A stretch of 64,000 bases of DNA from Pyrodictiaceae archaeon (GCA_015521735.1 WANQ01000010.1:37927-101926), one strand, 5' to 3'. Shown: positions 32,389-41,625, counted from the stretch's first letter. Translations and numbers: made by a program. The notes: a model not told the origin generated them from the letters alone.

Positions 32389-33681
32389 TTACAGGACTTT
32401 AATCTTAGCTATAAAGAAGCCCTCAGCTCTATGTATGTGGGGAAAGAAACGTACAACCTTTCCACTAATATCATAGGACTTGTACCCGCTACTCCCCGGT
32501 ATACCTGGTCTCTCTAATACTACATTGTTTTCACTTCCAACTATTTTCTCTACAACTTCCTCTCCTTCCCACGGTAATAGCGAGCACACAGCATATACTA
32601 CCTCATAGCCAAGCCTTAATGCTGATTTAAGAAGACTTAACTGTAGTTTAGGGAACTTCTTAACCCATTCAATGTCATCTAAATGTATTCTGATACTTGG
32701 ATCTCTAGGTAGCGTACCACTTGAAGTACAAGGTGCGTCAAGCAATACCTTATTTGCACGATAACTTATTGGAGGCTTCGTTGAATCAGCTATGACTATC
32801 TGTACTCTATTTATATCTACACCGTATTTCCTTAACAACTTAACCATATTGTATACTCTATCCCTAGAAATATCCATCAAGACCATATTAGCCTTATTCT
32901 CGGTTAACTGCATTATTAAGGAGGCCTTTATACCTGGAGCAGCACACATATCAATTATTACATCATTTTCCTCTGGTTCAAGTGCTTCAACAACCATTGC
33001 ACTAGCCTTATCCTGTGTTATGATATATCCTTCTTTGAGTAATTCTAATTGATATAAGGGCTTAGAGTAGTCTATTACTTTTAACATATACCATAGGTCC
33101 TTATCTTGTTCTACACTAACATTCTCTGCTTCAAGTAGTCTTATTGCTTTATCAACATCGATTTTCAAGGTGTTTACTCTAATCCAGTAAAACTCATTAT
33201 TCATTGACTCTAAGAGTCTTGTAACTTCACTATCACTCATATACTTTAATAGTAGTTCAACAAACCATTTGGGGTATGATAGTTCTACTGCTATTCTAGA
33301 GACGCTATCTAGTTTAGATAGTTCTTCGTCTAGGTCTATATTCTTAGGCATGCTCTTTGACAGTTTTCGTATAAACCTATTGTATCCTTTAATTTCTTTA
33401 AGCGTATCATTACCTAAATAGTACATCCATAACGTGACAAGTCTTTTATAACCCTTGGTTGCACCATATACTTTCTCCTCGATAAATCTAAGCTTATAGT
33501 AGTTTAACACGACATTCCATGATACATTATAGAATCTCTTAAGACTATAACCTCTAAGTCTTTTCCTGTAATCGGATAGAGTGTACTGGAATGCTTTATC
33601 AAATGAAAGCTTATACTTGTCTATGTAGTAGAGCATCCTTGCTACAAAGTCTACAAGTGTTTCCAGGTACTTACCCACCAT
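32389..33681 (-). CDS. RsmB/NOP2/NSUN-type RNA m5C methyltransferase
   Basis: This 430-residue Nol1/Nop2/Sun-family enzyme transfers methyl from SAM to cytosine-5 of rRNA or tRNA. The C-terminal catalytic part has the SAM-binding IDMCAAPGIKASLIMQL (about residue 242), motif IV DAPCTSSGTLPRDP with Cys (about 315) and motif VI AVCSLLPWEG with the second Cys (about 365). The N-terminal 140 residues are an RNA-binding helical NusB/PUA-like region. Substrate not determined. It converges on the zinc-ribbon HTH gene with an 8-base gap. Confidence 0.88.
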   Translation of the reverse strand: MVGKYLETLVDFVARMLYYIDKYKLSFDKAFQYTLSDYRKRLRGYSLKRFYNVSWNVVLNYYKLRFIEEKVYGATKGYKRLVTLWMYYLGNDTLKEIKGYNRFIRKLSKSMPKNIDLDEELSKLDSVSRIAVELSYPKWFVELLLKYMSDSEVTRLLESMNNEFYWIRVNTLKIDVDKAIRLLEAENVSVEQDKDLWYMLKVIDYSKPLYQLELLKEGYIITQDKASAMVVEALEPEENDVIIDMCAAPGIKASLIMQLTENKANMVLMDISRDRVYNMVKLLRKYGVDINRVQIVIADSTKPPISYRANKVLLDAPCTSSGTLPRDPSIRIHLDDIEWVKKFPKLQLSLLKSALRLGYEVVYAVCSLLPWEGEEVVEKIVGSENNVVLERPGIPGSSGYKSYDISGKVVRFFPHIHRAEGFFIAKIKVL

Positions 33682-33874
33682 ACTACAACCCTTTACACGA
33701 ACACTAACCTATTATTCCTCTAGGTAGACTGTATCTCGGCTATTACTTTTAGCCTCGCAAGGGGGCTACAAAACTATATCATAGTTTGGCCTTAAGGCTT
33801 CATCAACACATACTATGCATAATATTGACCCATACACTAAGGTATACGTTATAGCCGATATACGGTGGTCCTAC

Positions 33875-34909
33875 ATGGTTCCAGGAGATATATTCGTAGT
33901 ATTGGGTCTAATAGCAGCTATGTATATAGCATGGAATCTTGGAGCAAATGATGCTGCAAATCCTACTAACTTTGCTGTAGGTTCAGGGGCTATTAGTTTA
34001 CGTAACGCTATCATAATGTTCTCGCTTTTTGCAGCAATAGGAGCTATACTCCAAGGATACATGGTTATGAAAACTATTGGTAAAGGCGTTGTAAGAGATA
34101 TTGAGCCTATAGGAGCTTTAGCGGCCTCAATAGCAGCTGGTTTATGGGTTACACTTGCAACTTGGAAGGGCTTACCTGTTTCAACAACTCATAGTACTGT
34201 TGGCTCCGTACTTGGTATAGGCTTAGCCTACATTCTACTTGAGTCAAGACCTACCCCTATTAATTGGGGTATTGTTGCAACCGTAGTACTTAGCTGGGTA
34301 ACATCGCCCTTGTCCACAATTGCCTTAAGCGTATTATTGTATTCAGTGTTTAGTAGGCTTGAAAAGATATTGGTTAGCAAGATTAAGGAGTATTACAAAA
34401 TCTTCAAGTATATGCTATTATTTAATTTAGCATTTTCAGCATATGCTTTTGGAGCCAACGATGTTGGTAATGCTACTGGCGTATATGTTAGTGTTATATC
34501 TAAACTATATGGTATACCCGATAGAACTACAATGTTGTATTTAGCTGCTTTAGGCTCAGTAGGTATAGCATTAGGCGCGTTTACATGGGGTTATAGAGTT
34601 ATTAGAACAGTAGGATTCAATATAACGAGATTAGACTACGTCATGGCTACAGCTGCTGGATTATCTAATGCACTAGTGGTATGGTTGTTTAGTACTATAC
34701 CAAAAATATACCTAGGTTATGGTATGCCTATTTCAACTACACATGCAAGTGTTTCCTCAGTTATAGGAGTTGGAATAGCTAGGTCACGAAGCTTAAAATC
34801 ATTGAATATTAGAACTGTTAGTTTAATCATTGCTTCATGGATACTAACTGTTCCTATTGCAGCTTCTCTTAGCTTTGCAATATATTATGTAGTACGCTTA
34901 TTTATATAA
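33875..34909 (+). CDS. pit: Inorganic phosphate transporter, PiT family
   Basis: The protein is about 344 residues with roughly ten membrane helices. It has the two inverted PiT signatures, GANDAANPTNFAVGSGAIS (N-terminal half) and FGANDVGNATGVYVS (second half), plus the paired STTHSTVGS and STTHASVSS loops. It imports phosphate using a cation gradient. ATG 33875 is preferred: it follows GGTGGTCC, while the frame start at 33815 adds an atypical hydrophilic tail. The DUF47 partner follows 36 bases later. Confidence 0.92.
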   Translation: MVPGDIFVVLGLIAAMYIAWNLGANDAANPTNFAVGSGAISLRNAIIMFSLFAAIGAILQGYMVMKTIGKGVVRDIEPIGALAASIAAGLWVTLATWKGLPVSTTHSTVGSVLGIGLAYILLESRPTPINWGIVATVVLSWVTSPLSTIALSVLLYSVFSRLEKILVSKIKEYYKIFKYMLLFNLAFSAYAFGANDVGNATGVYVSVISKLYGIPDRTTMLYLAALGSVGIALGAFTWGYRVIRTVGFNITRLDYVMATAAGLSNALVVWLFSTIPKIYLGYGMPISTTHASVSSVIGVGIARSRSLKSLNIRTVSLIIASWILTVPIAASLSFAIYYVVRLFI

Positions 34910-34945
34910 GTCTACTCAAAACAATAACTTGGAGGTAGATAAGAC

Positions 34946-35611
34946 TTGGCGTCAACATGGTCATGGCTTTCACGTAGAAGGCAAGCTGAGATAATACAAA
35001 AGTATTCAAAACACATAGTGAAAGTAATCGAAGTAGTAGAACATACATATAATATGATTAAGGCATATAGTAAAGGCGAGCTAGATAGCGCGAGAAAAGA
35101 GTATGATAAAGTATTTAATGCTGAAAGAGAAGCAGATGAAATTAAAAGGAAAATAATAGAAGAGCTTTCTACAGAATTATTTCACCCAATTGACCGAGAA
35201 GAATTGATAAGGTTAATACTGACTACTGATGATGTAGCAGCATATGCTAAAGCTGCTTCACGTCGTCTACTACTGGTATTAGATAGTAGACTTGACCAAG
35301 AAATAGTAGATAAGTTATTGGAAATGGTGGGTAAGCTTTACGAAGCAGTAAAGCTACTTAAAGAAGCTGCAAACCAGTTACTACGTAATCCTAGAGAAGC
35401 TTTGGAGACTGCTGATAAAGTAGAAAGGTTAGAGGAGGAGATAGATGATATAAGAATGGAGGCGTTGAGTAGAGTACTAGGCTTCTGCGATAAAACTAGG
35501 CCCTCGCTATGCCTTATATCTAAGGAGCTCGTGGATTCGTTAGAAAATGCTAGCGATAGATGCGAGGATACTGCAGACGTTATTAGGAGTATAGCATTAT
35601 TGTCTATATAG
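34946..35611 (+). CDS. DUF47/PhoU-like phosphate transport partner
   Basis: This 221-residue all-helical PhoU-like (DUF47) protein is almost always encoded next to PiT transporters and thought to regulate them. Repeated E/DxxxD helical motifs (EREADEIKRKIIEELSTELFHPIDREEL, residues 50-77, and KVERLEEEIDDIRMEAL, residues 156-172) bind metal clusters in PhoU. TTG 34946 follows GGAGGT. An imperfect hairpin, CTGGG...CCCAG, with a T-rich tail 60 bases downstream may end the operon. Confidence 0.9.
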   Translation: MASTWSWLSRRRQAEIIQKYSKHIVKVIEVVEHTYNMIKAYSKGELDSARKEYDKVFNAEREADEIKRKIIEELSTELFHPIDREELIRLILTTDDVAAYAKAASRRLLLVLDSRLDQEIVDKLLEMVGKLYEAVKLLKEAANQLLRNPREALETADKVERLEEEIDDIRMEALSRVLGFCDKTRPSLCLISKELVDSLENASDRCEDTADVIRSIALLSI

Positions 35612-35757
35612 TCAGCTTAGAACCGTGTCTTCATCGCTGAAAGTATTTTAAGATTATTTCTCTGTGCCCCTGGGTTTCATCACCCAGTATTTGTTTCTTA
35701 ATACCGTATCCCTTATATTCCCTTTACAAACCATAGATTAGGTTTTGGTGTATACTC

Positions 35758-36537
35758 ATGCGCTTACTAGCCTTGTATAGAGGTAGTAGTGGATACTTTG
35801 AAGTAGACCTTGAATACAGTAATGGAGAGGTTAAGGTCTCTAGAATTGTAAAGTCAGGGCATAAGCCAGACAATGTGCTTAGCCTAGATGACTGGTCTTG
35901 GGAAATTGCATGGCGTAGCCCCTTATACTGGGAATATGTTGTAAATATGCTACAATACCATATTGCTCCAGTTAAAGGCTGGAGAATCAATGAGGAATTC
36001 TATATATGGATTCCACACTATGTAGCAATTATTGGAGCAAGAGCTGTTAAGGATGCTGTTCTCAACTTGTATGAATACAATAAGCTTATTGAGGAGAAGA
36101 AGTTAGATGAGGCTAGAAGTAGGTGGAGGAATGCTATCCTATTCCTGGGTATCGCTGAACAAGTTTACTGGAGGCTTACATTAGAGCTAATCCCCTCTCT
36201 TTCAGGTTTCCTTAGAAAGTTTAGGGAATATCTACAAGATATGATGGCTACTGAGAAGGTTTCAGAAAACATTCTAAGAAACCTAGTAGTATTTGCGGAA
36301 GAGTTCCCATCAACTGATGGAGGAGATGCTCCAATTACAAGAGTTGGATGGAGTAATAAGTGGCTTGACCTTGTCGAGCAAGCATATAATGAGCTTGGAT
36401 TAAAACATGTTTACTCGCATATCGAGTATGAAGAGTACGAGGATTTAGCAAAGATTATTGCTAAAAAGAAGCCTTACATTGAAGTTAATGGAGACCTGGC
36501 ATTCTTTGAAATGCTTTCACCGTTAATTCTAGGCTAA
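35758..36537 (+). CDS. Hypothetical alpha-helical protein
   Basis: I do not recognise this 259-residue soluble protein. It has a short beta N-terminus (MRLLALYRGSSGYFEVDLEYS), then Trp/Tyr-rich helices (WSWEIAWRSPLYWEYVVNMLQYH, in two blocks) and charged helices. There is no metal motif or membrane segment. The start ATG follows GGTG. Its stop overlaps the convergent pyruvate kinase stop by four bases. It is separate from the phosphate transport genes by 146 bases. Confidence 0.7.
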   Translation: MRLLALYRGSSGYFEVDLEYSNGEVKVSRIVKSGHKPDNVLSLDDWSWEIAWRSPLYWEYVVNMLQYHIAPVKGWRINEEFYIWIPHYVAIIGARAVKDAVLNLYEYNKLIEEKKLDEARSRWRNAILFLGIAEQVYWRLTLELIPSLSGFLRKFREYLQDMMATEKVSENILRNLVVFAEEFPSTDGGDAPITRVGWSNKWLDLVEQAYNELGLKHVYSHIEYEEYEDLAKIIAKKKPYIEVNGDLAFFEMLSPLILG

Positions 36538-37928
36538 AATATCTTTTCTACTCTAACAATTTTTATAGTATGTTCTGCTTCCCTTATACCATAGGTTAGA
36601 ACTAGTAAATCCCCGTAACCTACCTCCTCTTTCTCGATCAAGACCTTGTATGTCTCCTCAATTCCTTTACTATACTCACCTGCTTCAACCTTGACTGGTT
36701 CAACACCCCATATAATTGATAATTTCCTTAAAACTCTTGGATTATTTGATGAGGCATATACTATTGTTCTTGGATGATACCTAGTTATTCTTAATGCAGT
36801 TTTACCTTCTTTAGTATAAACAGCTATTTTTGCGCCTAGCTCTTCAGCTAAGACTACTATGCTGTAAGCAAATCTTTGTTTAACACCTGCAGTTTTACCT
36901 GGTTCTTCTCTAGGATAGCTTATCCTATCTTCATATTTCTCTATGATCTTTCTAAGCCACTTTACAGTCTCTAATGGGTATTTTCCTACAGCTGTTTCAC
37001 CTGTAAGCATTAGTGCATCTGCTCCCTCACTCATAGCTGTTACTACGTCTACTACTTCTGCTCGTGTAGGCGTAGAGTACTCGACCATCGAAGCTAGGAT
37101 TTGTGTTGCAACTATAACTGGTTTTCCTTTCTCAATGCTTTTCCGTATTATAGTTCTTTGAAGCCAGGGTATCTCCTCTAACGAGAAATGCATACCAAGG
37201 TCTCCACGTGCAACCAGTACCACATCTGTCTCATCTAGTATTTCATTAAGATTTCTTACTCCGCTAACTGTCTCTATTTTAGCTATAACTCCTATTTCAC
37301 GAGCATTTCTCTCATAAAGTATTCTCCTCAGCATTCTTACATCTTCAGCTGATTTAACGTAGCTTAAGGCTATGTAGTCGAATCCTCTCTTTATAGCATA
37401 TTCTATGTCGTTGAGATCCTTTGATGTAATAGCTGGTAAGGGTACCTCCTTACCTTTAATGACAAGTGCTTTTCTAGAGGTGATTACTCCTTCAGTAAGA
37501 GCTCTAGCAAGTACACGGTTAGAGTATACTTCTTCTACAACGAATGATATCTTACCGTCATCCATTAGTAAGCGGTCTCCTTCCTCTACAACATCAAAGA
37601 ACTTTTGTACTGGTACGGGTATCTTATCGCCACCTGATTCTCTAGAATAGATTATCTCTACTTGCTTACCCTTCTTCAACTTTAATGGCTCTTTAAGTAA
37701 TCCTACTCTAACCGATGGTCCCTGCAGGTCACCTATTAGGGCCAGAGGTTTACCTATCTTTTCTTCAGCCTTTCTTACAGCTTCTACTATTCTATCCCAG
37801 AGATCCCTATCTCCATGGCTAAAGTTAACCCTAAAGCCGTTAACACCTTCATAGGCCATAGAGTATATTATTTCTTCATCCATTGATGAAGGACCTATTG
37901 TTGCTATTATCTTAACCTTACTAGGCAT
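36534..37928 (-). CDS. pyk: Pyruvate kinase
   Basis: The 464-residue enzyme makes pyruvate and ATP from phosphoenolpyruvate and ADP. Signature elements are ATIGPSS at the N-terminus, FRVNFSHGD, the active-site IAKIETVSGVRNLNEI (catalytic Lys, Glu), ARGDLGMHFSLEEIPWLQ, and TQILASMVEYSTPTRAEV. The C-terminal domain is complete. It is a single gene, separated by 29 bases from the KaiC-like gene upstream on the same strand, so the two may be co-transcribed. Confidence 0.95.
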   Translation of the reverse strand: MPSKVKIIATIGPSSMDEEIIYSMAYEGVNGFRVNFSHGDRDLWDRIVEAVRKAEEKIGKPLALIGDLQGPSVRVGLLKEPLKLKKGKQVEIIYSRESGGDKIPVPVQKFFDVVEEGDRLLMDDGKISFVVEEVYSNRVLARALTEGVITSRKALVIKGKEVPLPAITSKDLNDIEYAIKRGFDYIALSYVKSAEDVRMLRRILYERNAREIGVIAKIETVSGVRNLNEILDETDVVLVARGDLGMHFSLEEIPWLQRTIIRKSIEKGKPVIVATQILASMVEYSTPTRAEVVDVVTAMSEGADALMLTGETAVGKYPLETVKWLRKIIEKYEDRISYPREEPGKTAGVKQRFAYSIVVLAEELGAKIAVYTKEGKTALRITRYHPRTIVYASSNNPRVLRKLSIIWGVEPVKVEAGEYSKGIEETYKVLIEKEEVGYGDLLVLTYGIREAEHTIKIVRVEKIF

Positions 37929-37957
37929 GATACATTATTCCCCACTAAACCATTGTT

Positions 37958-38749
37958 TTACTTAGTTATCATCCCTTGTAGCTCTGATAAAGCTTGCCTA
38001 ATATTACTCATTATTTTCTTAACATCTACTAATGATATCTTGCCATCCCTTAAAATAGTGTAAGGTATCCATTCAAGACTATGGCTAGTTGCTTTAACCT
38101 TGACTATCCTTAACCTCCTTAACGGAATACCTAGTTGCTCTAAGCTAGGGTCAAAACCTAACTCGATAACACCATCGGATAAGTACTCTATAGCATGATA
38201 TAATTGTTCAAGACCTGGAATACCAGTATGCAGGCTAACAAGACCTAATGCCTTATATCTCTTACAAATCCCTCTTAAACCCTTAACAAAGTCTAGCACT
38301 AGCCCGGCTTCATTCCTTAAGACTATTTCATTTAAGCTATCAACAACTATAAGTAACTTACCTACTTCAACACTCGACTCCCTAATTATGTTATGTATTG
38401 TTGTTAACGAGTCTAAGGGATTTGTAGGAGACACTTTAACCCAACTAGAACCACTGAGACCACTTATAGGAACAGTAAAGCCGTCAATAAGTACAAGCCT
38501 ATTACTACTTACATGGACTAAAACATCCTTGCTAAACGACTCTAGTACAGATAATATGTCTTCAGGTTCATCATCAAATGTGATATAGATTACCCTCCAA
38601 TCCTTATTCAACGCACCAATCACAGCATGTACTATAAAAACACTTTTACCTATACCAGGAGGCCCAGCAAACACTACTAAACTTCCTAAAGGAAACCCCT
38701 CATCAACAAACTCGTCCACAATAGGTATACCCAGCTTAACCCTATCCAA
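37958..38749 (-). CDS. KaiC/RadA-like ATPase
   Basis: The 263-residue single-domain KaiC-like protein begins LGIPIVDEFVDEGFPLGSLVVF, followed by Walker A GPPGIGKSVF (about residue 31) and a Walker B-like LLIVVDSLNEI (about 135). Archaea carry several such solo RecA-fold ATPases, usually linked to signalling or motility control; the partner here is unknown. It lies just upstream of pyk on the same strand and divergent from the tRNA-Thr gene. Confidence 0.82.
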   Translation of the reverse strand: MDRVKLGIPIVDEFVDEGFPLGSLVVFAGPPGIGKSVFIVHAVIGALNKDWRVIYITFDDEPEDILSVLESFSKDVLVHVSSNRLVLIDGFTVPISGLSGSSWVKVSPTNPLDSLTTIHNIIRESSVEVGKLLIVVDSLNEIVLRNEAGLVLDFVKGLRGICKRYKALGLVSLHTGIPGLEQLYHAIEYLSDGVIELGFDPSLEQLGIPLRRLRIVKVKATSHSLEWIPYTILRDGKISLVDVKKIMSNIRQALSELQGMITK

Positions 38750-38863
38750 ACACTACACCCAAGAGAAAATATGAGGGTAAAGTATAAAAATAAGGCGAAA
38801 GAGGACTAGACAATAGAGTTAATAAACCCTGCCAGCTAACAACCATAAACACAGACACAAAAC

Positions 38864-38940
38864 GCCGCCGTAGCTCAGCCCGGTAGAGCGCCGGCCTTGT
38901 AAGCCGGTGGTCGCGGGTTCGAATCCCGCCGGCGGCTCCA
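38864..38940 (+). tRNA. tRNA-Thr (anticodon TGT)
   Basis: A complete cloverleaf. Acceptor GCCGCCG pairs with CGGCGGC, there is a CCGGC/GCCGG anticodon stem with loop CTTGTAA (anticodon TGT at 38898-38900), a T arm GCGGG-TTCGAAT-CCCGC, discriminator T, and an encoded CCA at 38938-38940. No intron. Confidence 0.96.
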
Positions 38941-39513
38941 ACACCTAATCCTACTATCAATTATAGAAGAGTTACCATCTTAGGCTAGAATTCTTTGGGA
39001 TAACCAATAATAACTACTTAATACATTAGTAGATTCCACATTGTATTCTTCTTCATAAGACCTTATGAGAAATAAAAATAAGACTATGACGTTTATATTG
39101 ATATTTGCATTCTTGGTTGACTCGTAAACTTCCATTTCAGCCATTCAGCTAAGTCTCTTATAGCTACTGGCTGTGAGTCATTACCAGATACTATATAGAT
39201 GAAAGCATCCATTCAGCAATAATGATACACTAAACATAGTTATAAGATCAGCGCCAATATTATAGTAAGAAATAAGTCTACCCTCAGTCCACGCATCTAT
39301 TACATCTTCATGGCTGAAAGGAGATTTAATAAGAAAAGCTCTAGATTTGATGTGCTCTTCTCAAACTTAAACATTCAACGCTTTAACGCTCTAAAACGTA
39401 AAGCTTCATATCCGTTTTGTAAAGTTTTTGAAACTAACTATAATTCCCAGAACACTAAAAACAAGTCTATTATACCTTGATCTAGTATCTTAAAAACTAT
39501 TTTAGTTGAAAAC
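38941..39513. other. 573-base region without an intact gene
   Basis: This stretch between tRNA-Thr and the next gene is AT-rich and has no frame longer than about 60 codons with a plausible start. Its middle part (39093-39363) looks like a frameshifted coding remnant on the minus strand. The rest shows no convincing RNA structure, repeat or promoter beyond generic A/T-rich boxes. Confidence 0.6.
39093..39363 (-). pseudogene. Frameshifted gene remnant
   Basis: Two adjacent minus-strand frames both look protein-like but neither is complete. The first (39360-39181) encodes EEHIKSRAFLIKSPFSHEDV, then IDAWTEGRLISYYNIGADLI, with no start codon. The second (39212-39093) encodes MDAFIYIVSGNDSQPVAIRD, then LAEWLKWKFTSQ. 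One base-shift between them would join them into a single stretch of about 85 residues. This suggests decay of a former gene at the tRNA-Thr locus, a common insertion site for mobile elements. The family is not recognised. Confidence 0.5.
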
Positions 39514-39545
39514 GTGCTATACGAGACTCTATTAATTCGCAAGGT

Positions 39546-39917
39546 TTACCTGGGTCTTGAGAATGCAGTATATCTTAGCTCATTATATCTTCTTAGTTTT
39601 TCGTCGGCTAATACTATGCTTAGTATTTTGTATGGGTTTTTTAGAGCTACTAGGAAGTCTTTAGTACTACCTGTTGATTGGAAGCTTGCTCTTACACCTT
39701 CCTTTACTTCTACATAATCTAGTTTTTCTAATGCTTTCACAGCGTTTACTACTTCATCAAATTTTGGTTCTTCTTCACCTAAACTTCTATTCATGCCTAT
39801 GATTTCAGAATATATTTCGCTTAGCCATAGCCTTCTGTAAAGTGCAAGTACTCTGAGAACATCGCCCATGACTTTGTTTAAGCCCTGTTTTGCTGAGAGA
39901 ATACTTGTTAACTCCAC
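39546..39917 (-). CDS. Hypothetical winged-helix-like protein
   Basis: This 123-residue protein starts MELTSILSAKQGLNKVMGDV and continues VLALYRRLWLSEIYSEIIG, then VVNAVKALEKLDYVEVKEGVRA. The pattern of helices with a wing resembles a winged helix-turn-helix DNA-binding domain. The C-terminal part (KDFLVALKNPYKILSIVLADE) is helical and of unknown role. It is downstream of the PEBP-like gene on the same strand, 54 bases apart. Confidence 0.68.
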   Translation of the reverse strand: MELTSILSAKQGLNKVMGDVLRVLALYRRLWLSEIYSEIIGMNRSLGEEEPKFDEVVNAVKALEKLDYVEVKEGVRASFQSTGSTKDFLVALKNPYKILSIVLADEKLRRYNELRYTAFSRPR

Positions 39918-39971
39918 TCTATACCACCTACGCTTAATACTTGTCTTAATGTAGGGTAATAGATTTACCTA

Positions 39972-40574
39972 TCATCTACCATAAACGCCCATTGTCTCTC
40001 CATAAGCTAATATGTGTCCTCTTAACGCTTCTTCGAGCTCCTTAATACTTACTCCTGGTTTTAGATCTAGTACTGTGTCTAGGGCAAATAGTCTTATGAA
40101 ATACCTATGACTGCTACCTTTGGGTGGGCATGGTCCTCCATAACCTATTCTGCCAAAATCATTAATTCCTTGTAAGCCTATACCTTTAACTAAGGGTTTT
40201 CCTGGTATGTTTTCAGGTATTTCTGTTATATTTAATGGTATATTGTAGAGAATCCAGTGTATGAATACTCCTCGTGGAGCATCTGGATCAAACATTACGA
40301 GTACTAAGCTTCTAGTATCCTTGGGCAAGGTGTTTGGATCCCACTTTACTGGAATAGAAATGTCTAATCCATCACAAGTGTATTTCACTGGAATACGTGA
40401 ACCATAGCTAAATGCTGGGCTATAGACAGCTATGTTCATAGGCTTATCAAGCTTCTCTGAAAGTATACTTACTGTCTTGGTAGCTGTATAGTACATGAAC
40501 AACGATATTGCTAAAACTGCTAAAACCACTACTATTACAATGTATAATAGCTTGTTAAGCCTCAAACCCAGCAC
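39972..40574 (-). CDS. PEBP/YbhB-like protein with N-terminal membrane anchor
   Basis: The 200-residue protein has a membrane helix (residues 10-31), then a phosphatidylethanolamine-binding-protein fold: SRIPVKYTCDGLDISIPVKW, LVLVMFDPDAPRGVFIHWIL (DPDAP ligand site), GYGGPCPPKGSSHRYFIRLFAL (GPxPP...HRY). YbhB/YbcL-type proteins are widespread; ligand and role are uncertain. The anchor places the domain outside the cytoplasm. The upstream unknown gene ends ten bases before it, so the two form an operon. Confidence 0.88.
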   Translation of the reverse strand: MLGLRLNKLLYIVIVVVLAVLAISLFMYYTATKTVSILSEKLDKPMNIAVYSPAFSYGSRIPVKYTCDGLDISIPVKWDPNTLPKDTRSLVLVMFDPDAPRGVFIHWILYNIPLNITEIPENIPGKPLVKGIGLQGINDFGRIGYGGPCPPKGSSHRYFIRLFALDTVLDLKPGVSIKELEEALRGHILAYGETMGVYGR

Positions 40575-40584
40575 CCAGTTACAT

Positions 40585-41079
40585 TCACTTGTTGTACGGT
40601 AAGAAATAGTATTCTGTTCTTACACTATAACCATATTTTGGCGAGAAGTACTTCCTTGTACCTGTGTATACTATTTTATAAACTAGTTTCTTGTCTAGAT
40701 TATCTAGGTAGAACTCTATTTTAGGTGGATTAAGCCTATAAGAGCCCCAAGCAATTATTACTGCATCCTCACGATAAACCCAACCATTACTACGAGGATG
40801 AAGTGTACCATTAGGTAGCCTAGCAGCAAACATTATCTTCTTAGGCCATAGATCGTAGCTACGAACCCTAACTTTCCTATTCTCTAAGAAGGCTTTTAAG
40901 TCAAAGACAAATAAGCTAAGACAATAAGGTGTATCGCCGTATTCTAGCTTTAAATGTGCCTTGTCTTTGCCTTCAGATAAATGTACATGAACAGCTACTT
41001 CACCTTCTAGACTGGGTAAGAGGTCTAATCTAATGGGTTTAGAAGGTTTCCATCCCAGGGATATAGGTAGTTCAACCAA
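40585..41079 (-). CDS. Hypothetical beta-rich protein, possibly sugar-binding-like
   Basis: This 164-residue soluble protein consists of predicted beta strands (GEVAVHVHLSEGKDKAHLKLEYGDTPY, in two blocks, then IMFAARLPNG, then DAVIIAWGSYRLNPPKIEFYLD, in two blocks) reminiscent of DOMON- or CBM-like sandwiches. I cannot place it in a family. It is coupled to the PEBP-like gene (10-base gap). The promoter region upstream holds the GC-rich ncRNA candidate. Confidence 0.65.
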   Translation of the reverse strand: MVELPISLGWKPSKPIRLDLLPSLEGEVAVHVHLSEGKDKAHLKLEYGDTPYCLSLFVFDLKAFLENRKVRVRSYDLWPKKIMFAARLPNGTLHPRSNGWVYREDAVIIAWGSYRLNPPKIEFYLDNLDKKLVYKIVYTGTRKYFSPKYGYSVRTEYYFLPYNK

Positions 41080-41113
41080 TTCACTAAACCAATATCTAGA
41101 ATATTTCTAGCTT

Positions 41114-41200
41114 AGTGGGCCGGGAGTGACCCGCCCCACGCCCATTTAATTCCCCGGGACTCGGGGTAGGGTCGCGTGGGACCGGGGTTCGCCGGATTAC
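41114..41200. ncRNA. GC-rich structured element, probable non-coding RNA
   Basis: A block of roughly 90 bases is about 70% G+C in an otherwise AT-rich region and contains no gene. It folds on either strand into CCCACGC/GCGTGGG (7 bp, about 41135-41141 with 41173-41179) enclosing CCCCG/CGGGG, with smaller CGGG/CCCG and CCGG hairpins at the sides. In hyperthermophilic archaea such GC islands usually mark stable RNAs. I find no ACA, C/D or SRP signature, so neither class nor strand can be set. Confidence 0.5.
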
Positions 41201-41241
41201 CTTCTGGTTTAAGCTAACTTATTAGGTTTACCGTTACGTAG

Positions 41242-41625
41242 CTATTGATTGTATTCTGCTACTTTATGTCTAATCGTGTTTGGAGTTACTATTTCTGGTT
41301 CAATGCCTTCCTCACTTATACCTTCAATTTCCTCTATTCTTCTTGTAACATGCTTTACTACTTCGTTTAACTGGTATATTCTACCCTCAATGTATGCGAA
41401 GCGTGCTTCAATATCATTTCTTAACTGCTCAATTAGTTTTAGTACTTGATCTATCTTAGTGTTACTGTACTGTTCTTCTTCCCTAATTTCATTACGCTTA
41501 ATATTATCTAGGCCTTGCTTTATGAACATCTTCACTAGGTCTGTTACCTGTATTCCTAGTTTTTCTGCCTCCTTCTTTAATTCACGATACATTCTTTCTG
41601 GTACAGATAAGTGTATGGTTGGCAA
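41242..41625 (-). CDS. RHH-type DNA-binding protein with coiled coil
   Basis: The 127-residue protein has an N-terminal ribbon-helix-helix (residues 1-45: TIHLSVPERMYRELKKEAEKLG, in two blocks, then TDLVKMFIKQGL). A long coiled-coil-like region follows (about 55-110, VLKLIEQLRNDIEARFAYIEG, in two blocks), probably for oligomerisation. It is divergent from a second RHH gene; the 165-base gap carries two copies of CTCTTGTAGTACT, one directly beside this gene's TATA box (TTTAAA near 41665-41670). Autoregulation through those sites is likely. Confidence 0.75.
   Translation of the reverse strand: MPTIHLSVPERMYRELKKEAEKLGIQVTDLVKMFIKQGLDNIKRNEIREEEQYSNTKIDQVLKLIEQLRNDIEARFAYIEGRIYQLNEVVKHVTRRIEEIEGISEEGIEPEIVTPNTIRHKVAEYNQ

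Noticed and set aside
33780-33812. TTGATGA on the minus strand before the phosphate transporter
   Set aside because: No D or D' box at usable distance.
35612-35700. GTGATGA and GCGATGA boxes with CTGA on the minus strand, suggesting another C/D sRNA
   Set aside because: The internal D'-C' distance is over 20 bases and no proper D' box is present. The CTGGG...CCCAG hairpin around the first box is more likely a transcript-end structure.
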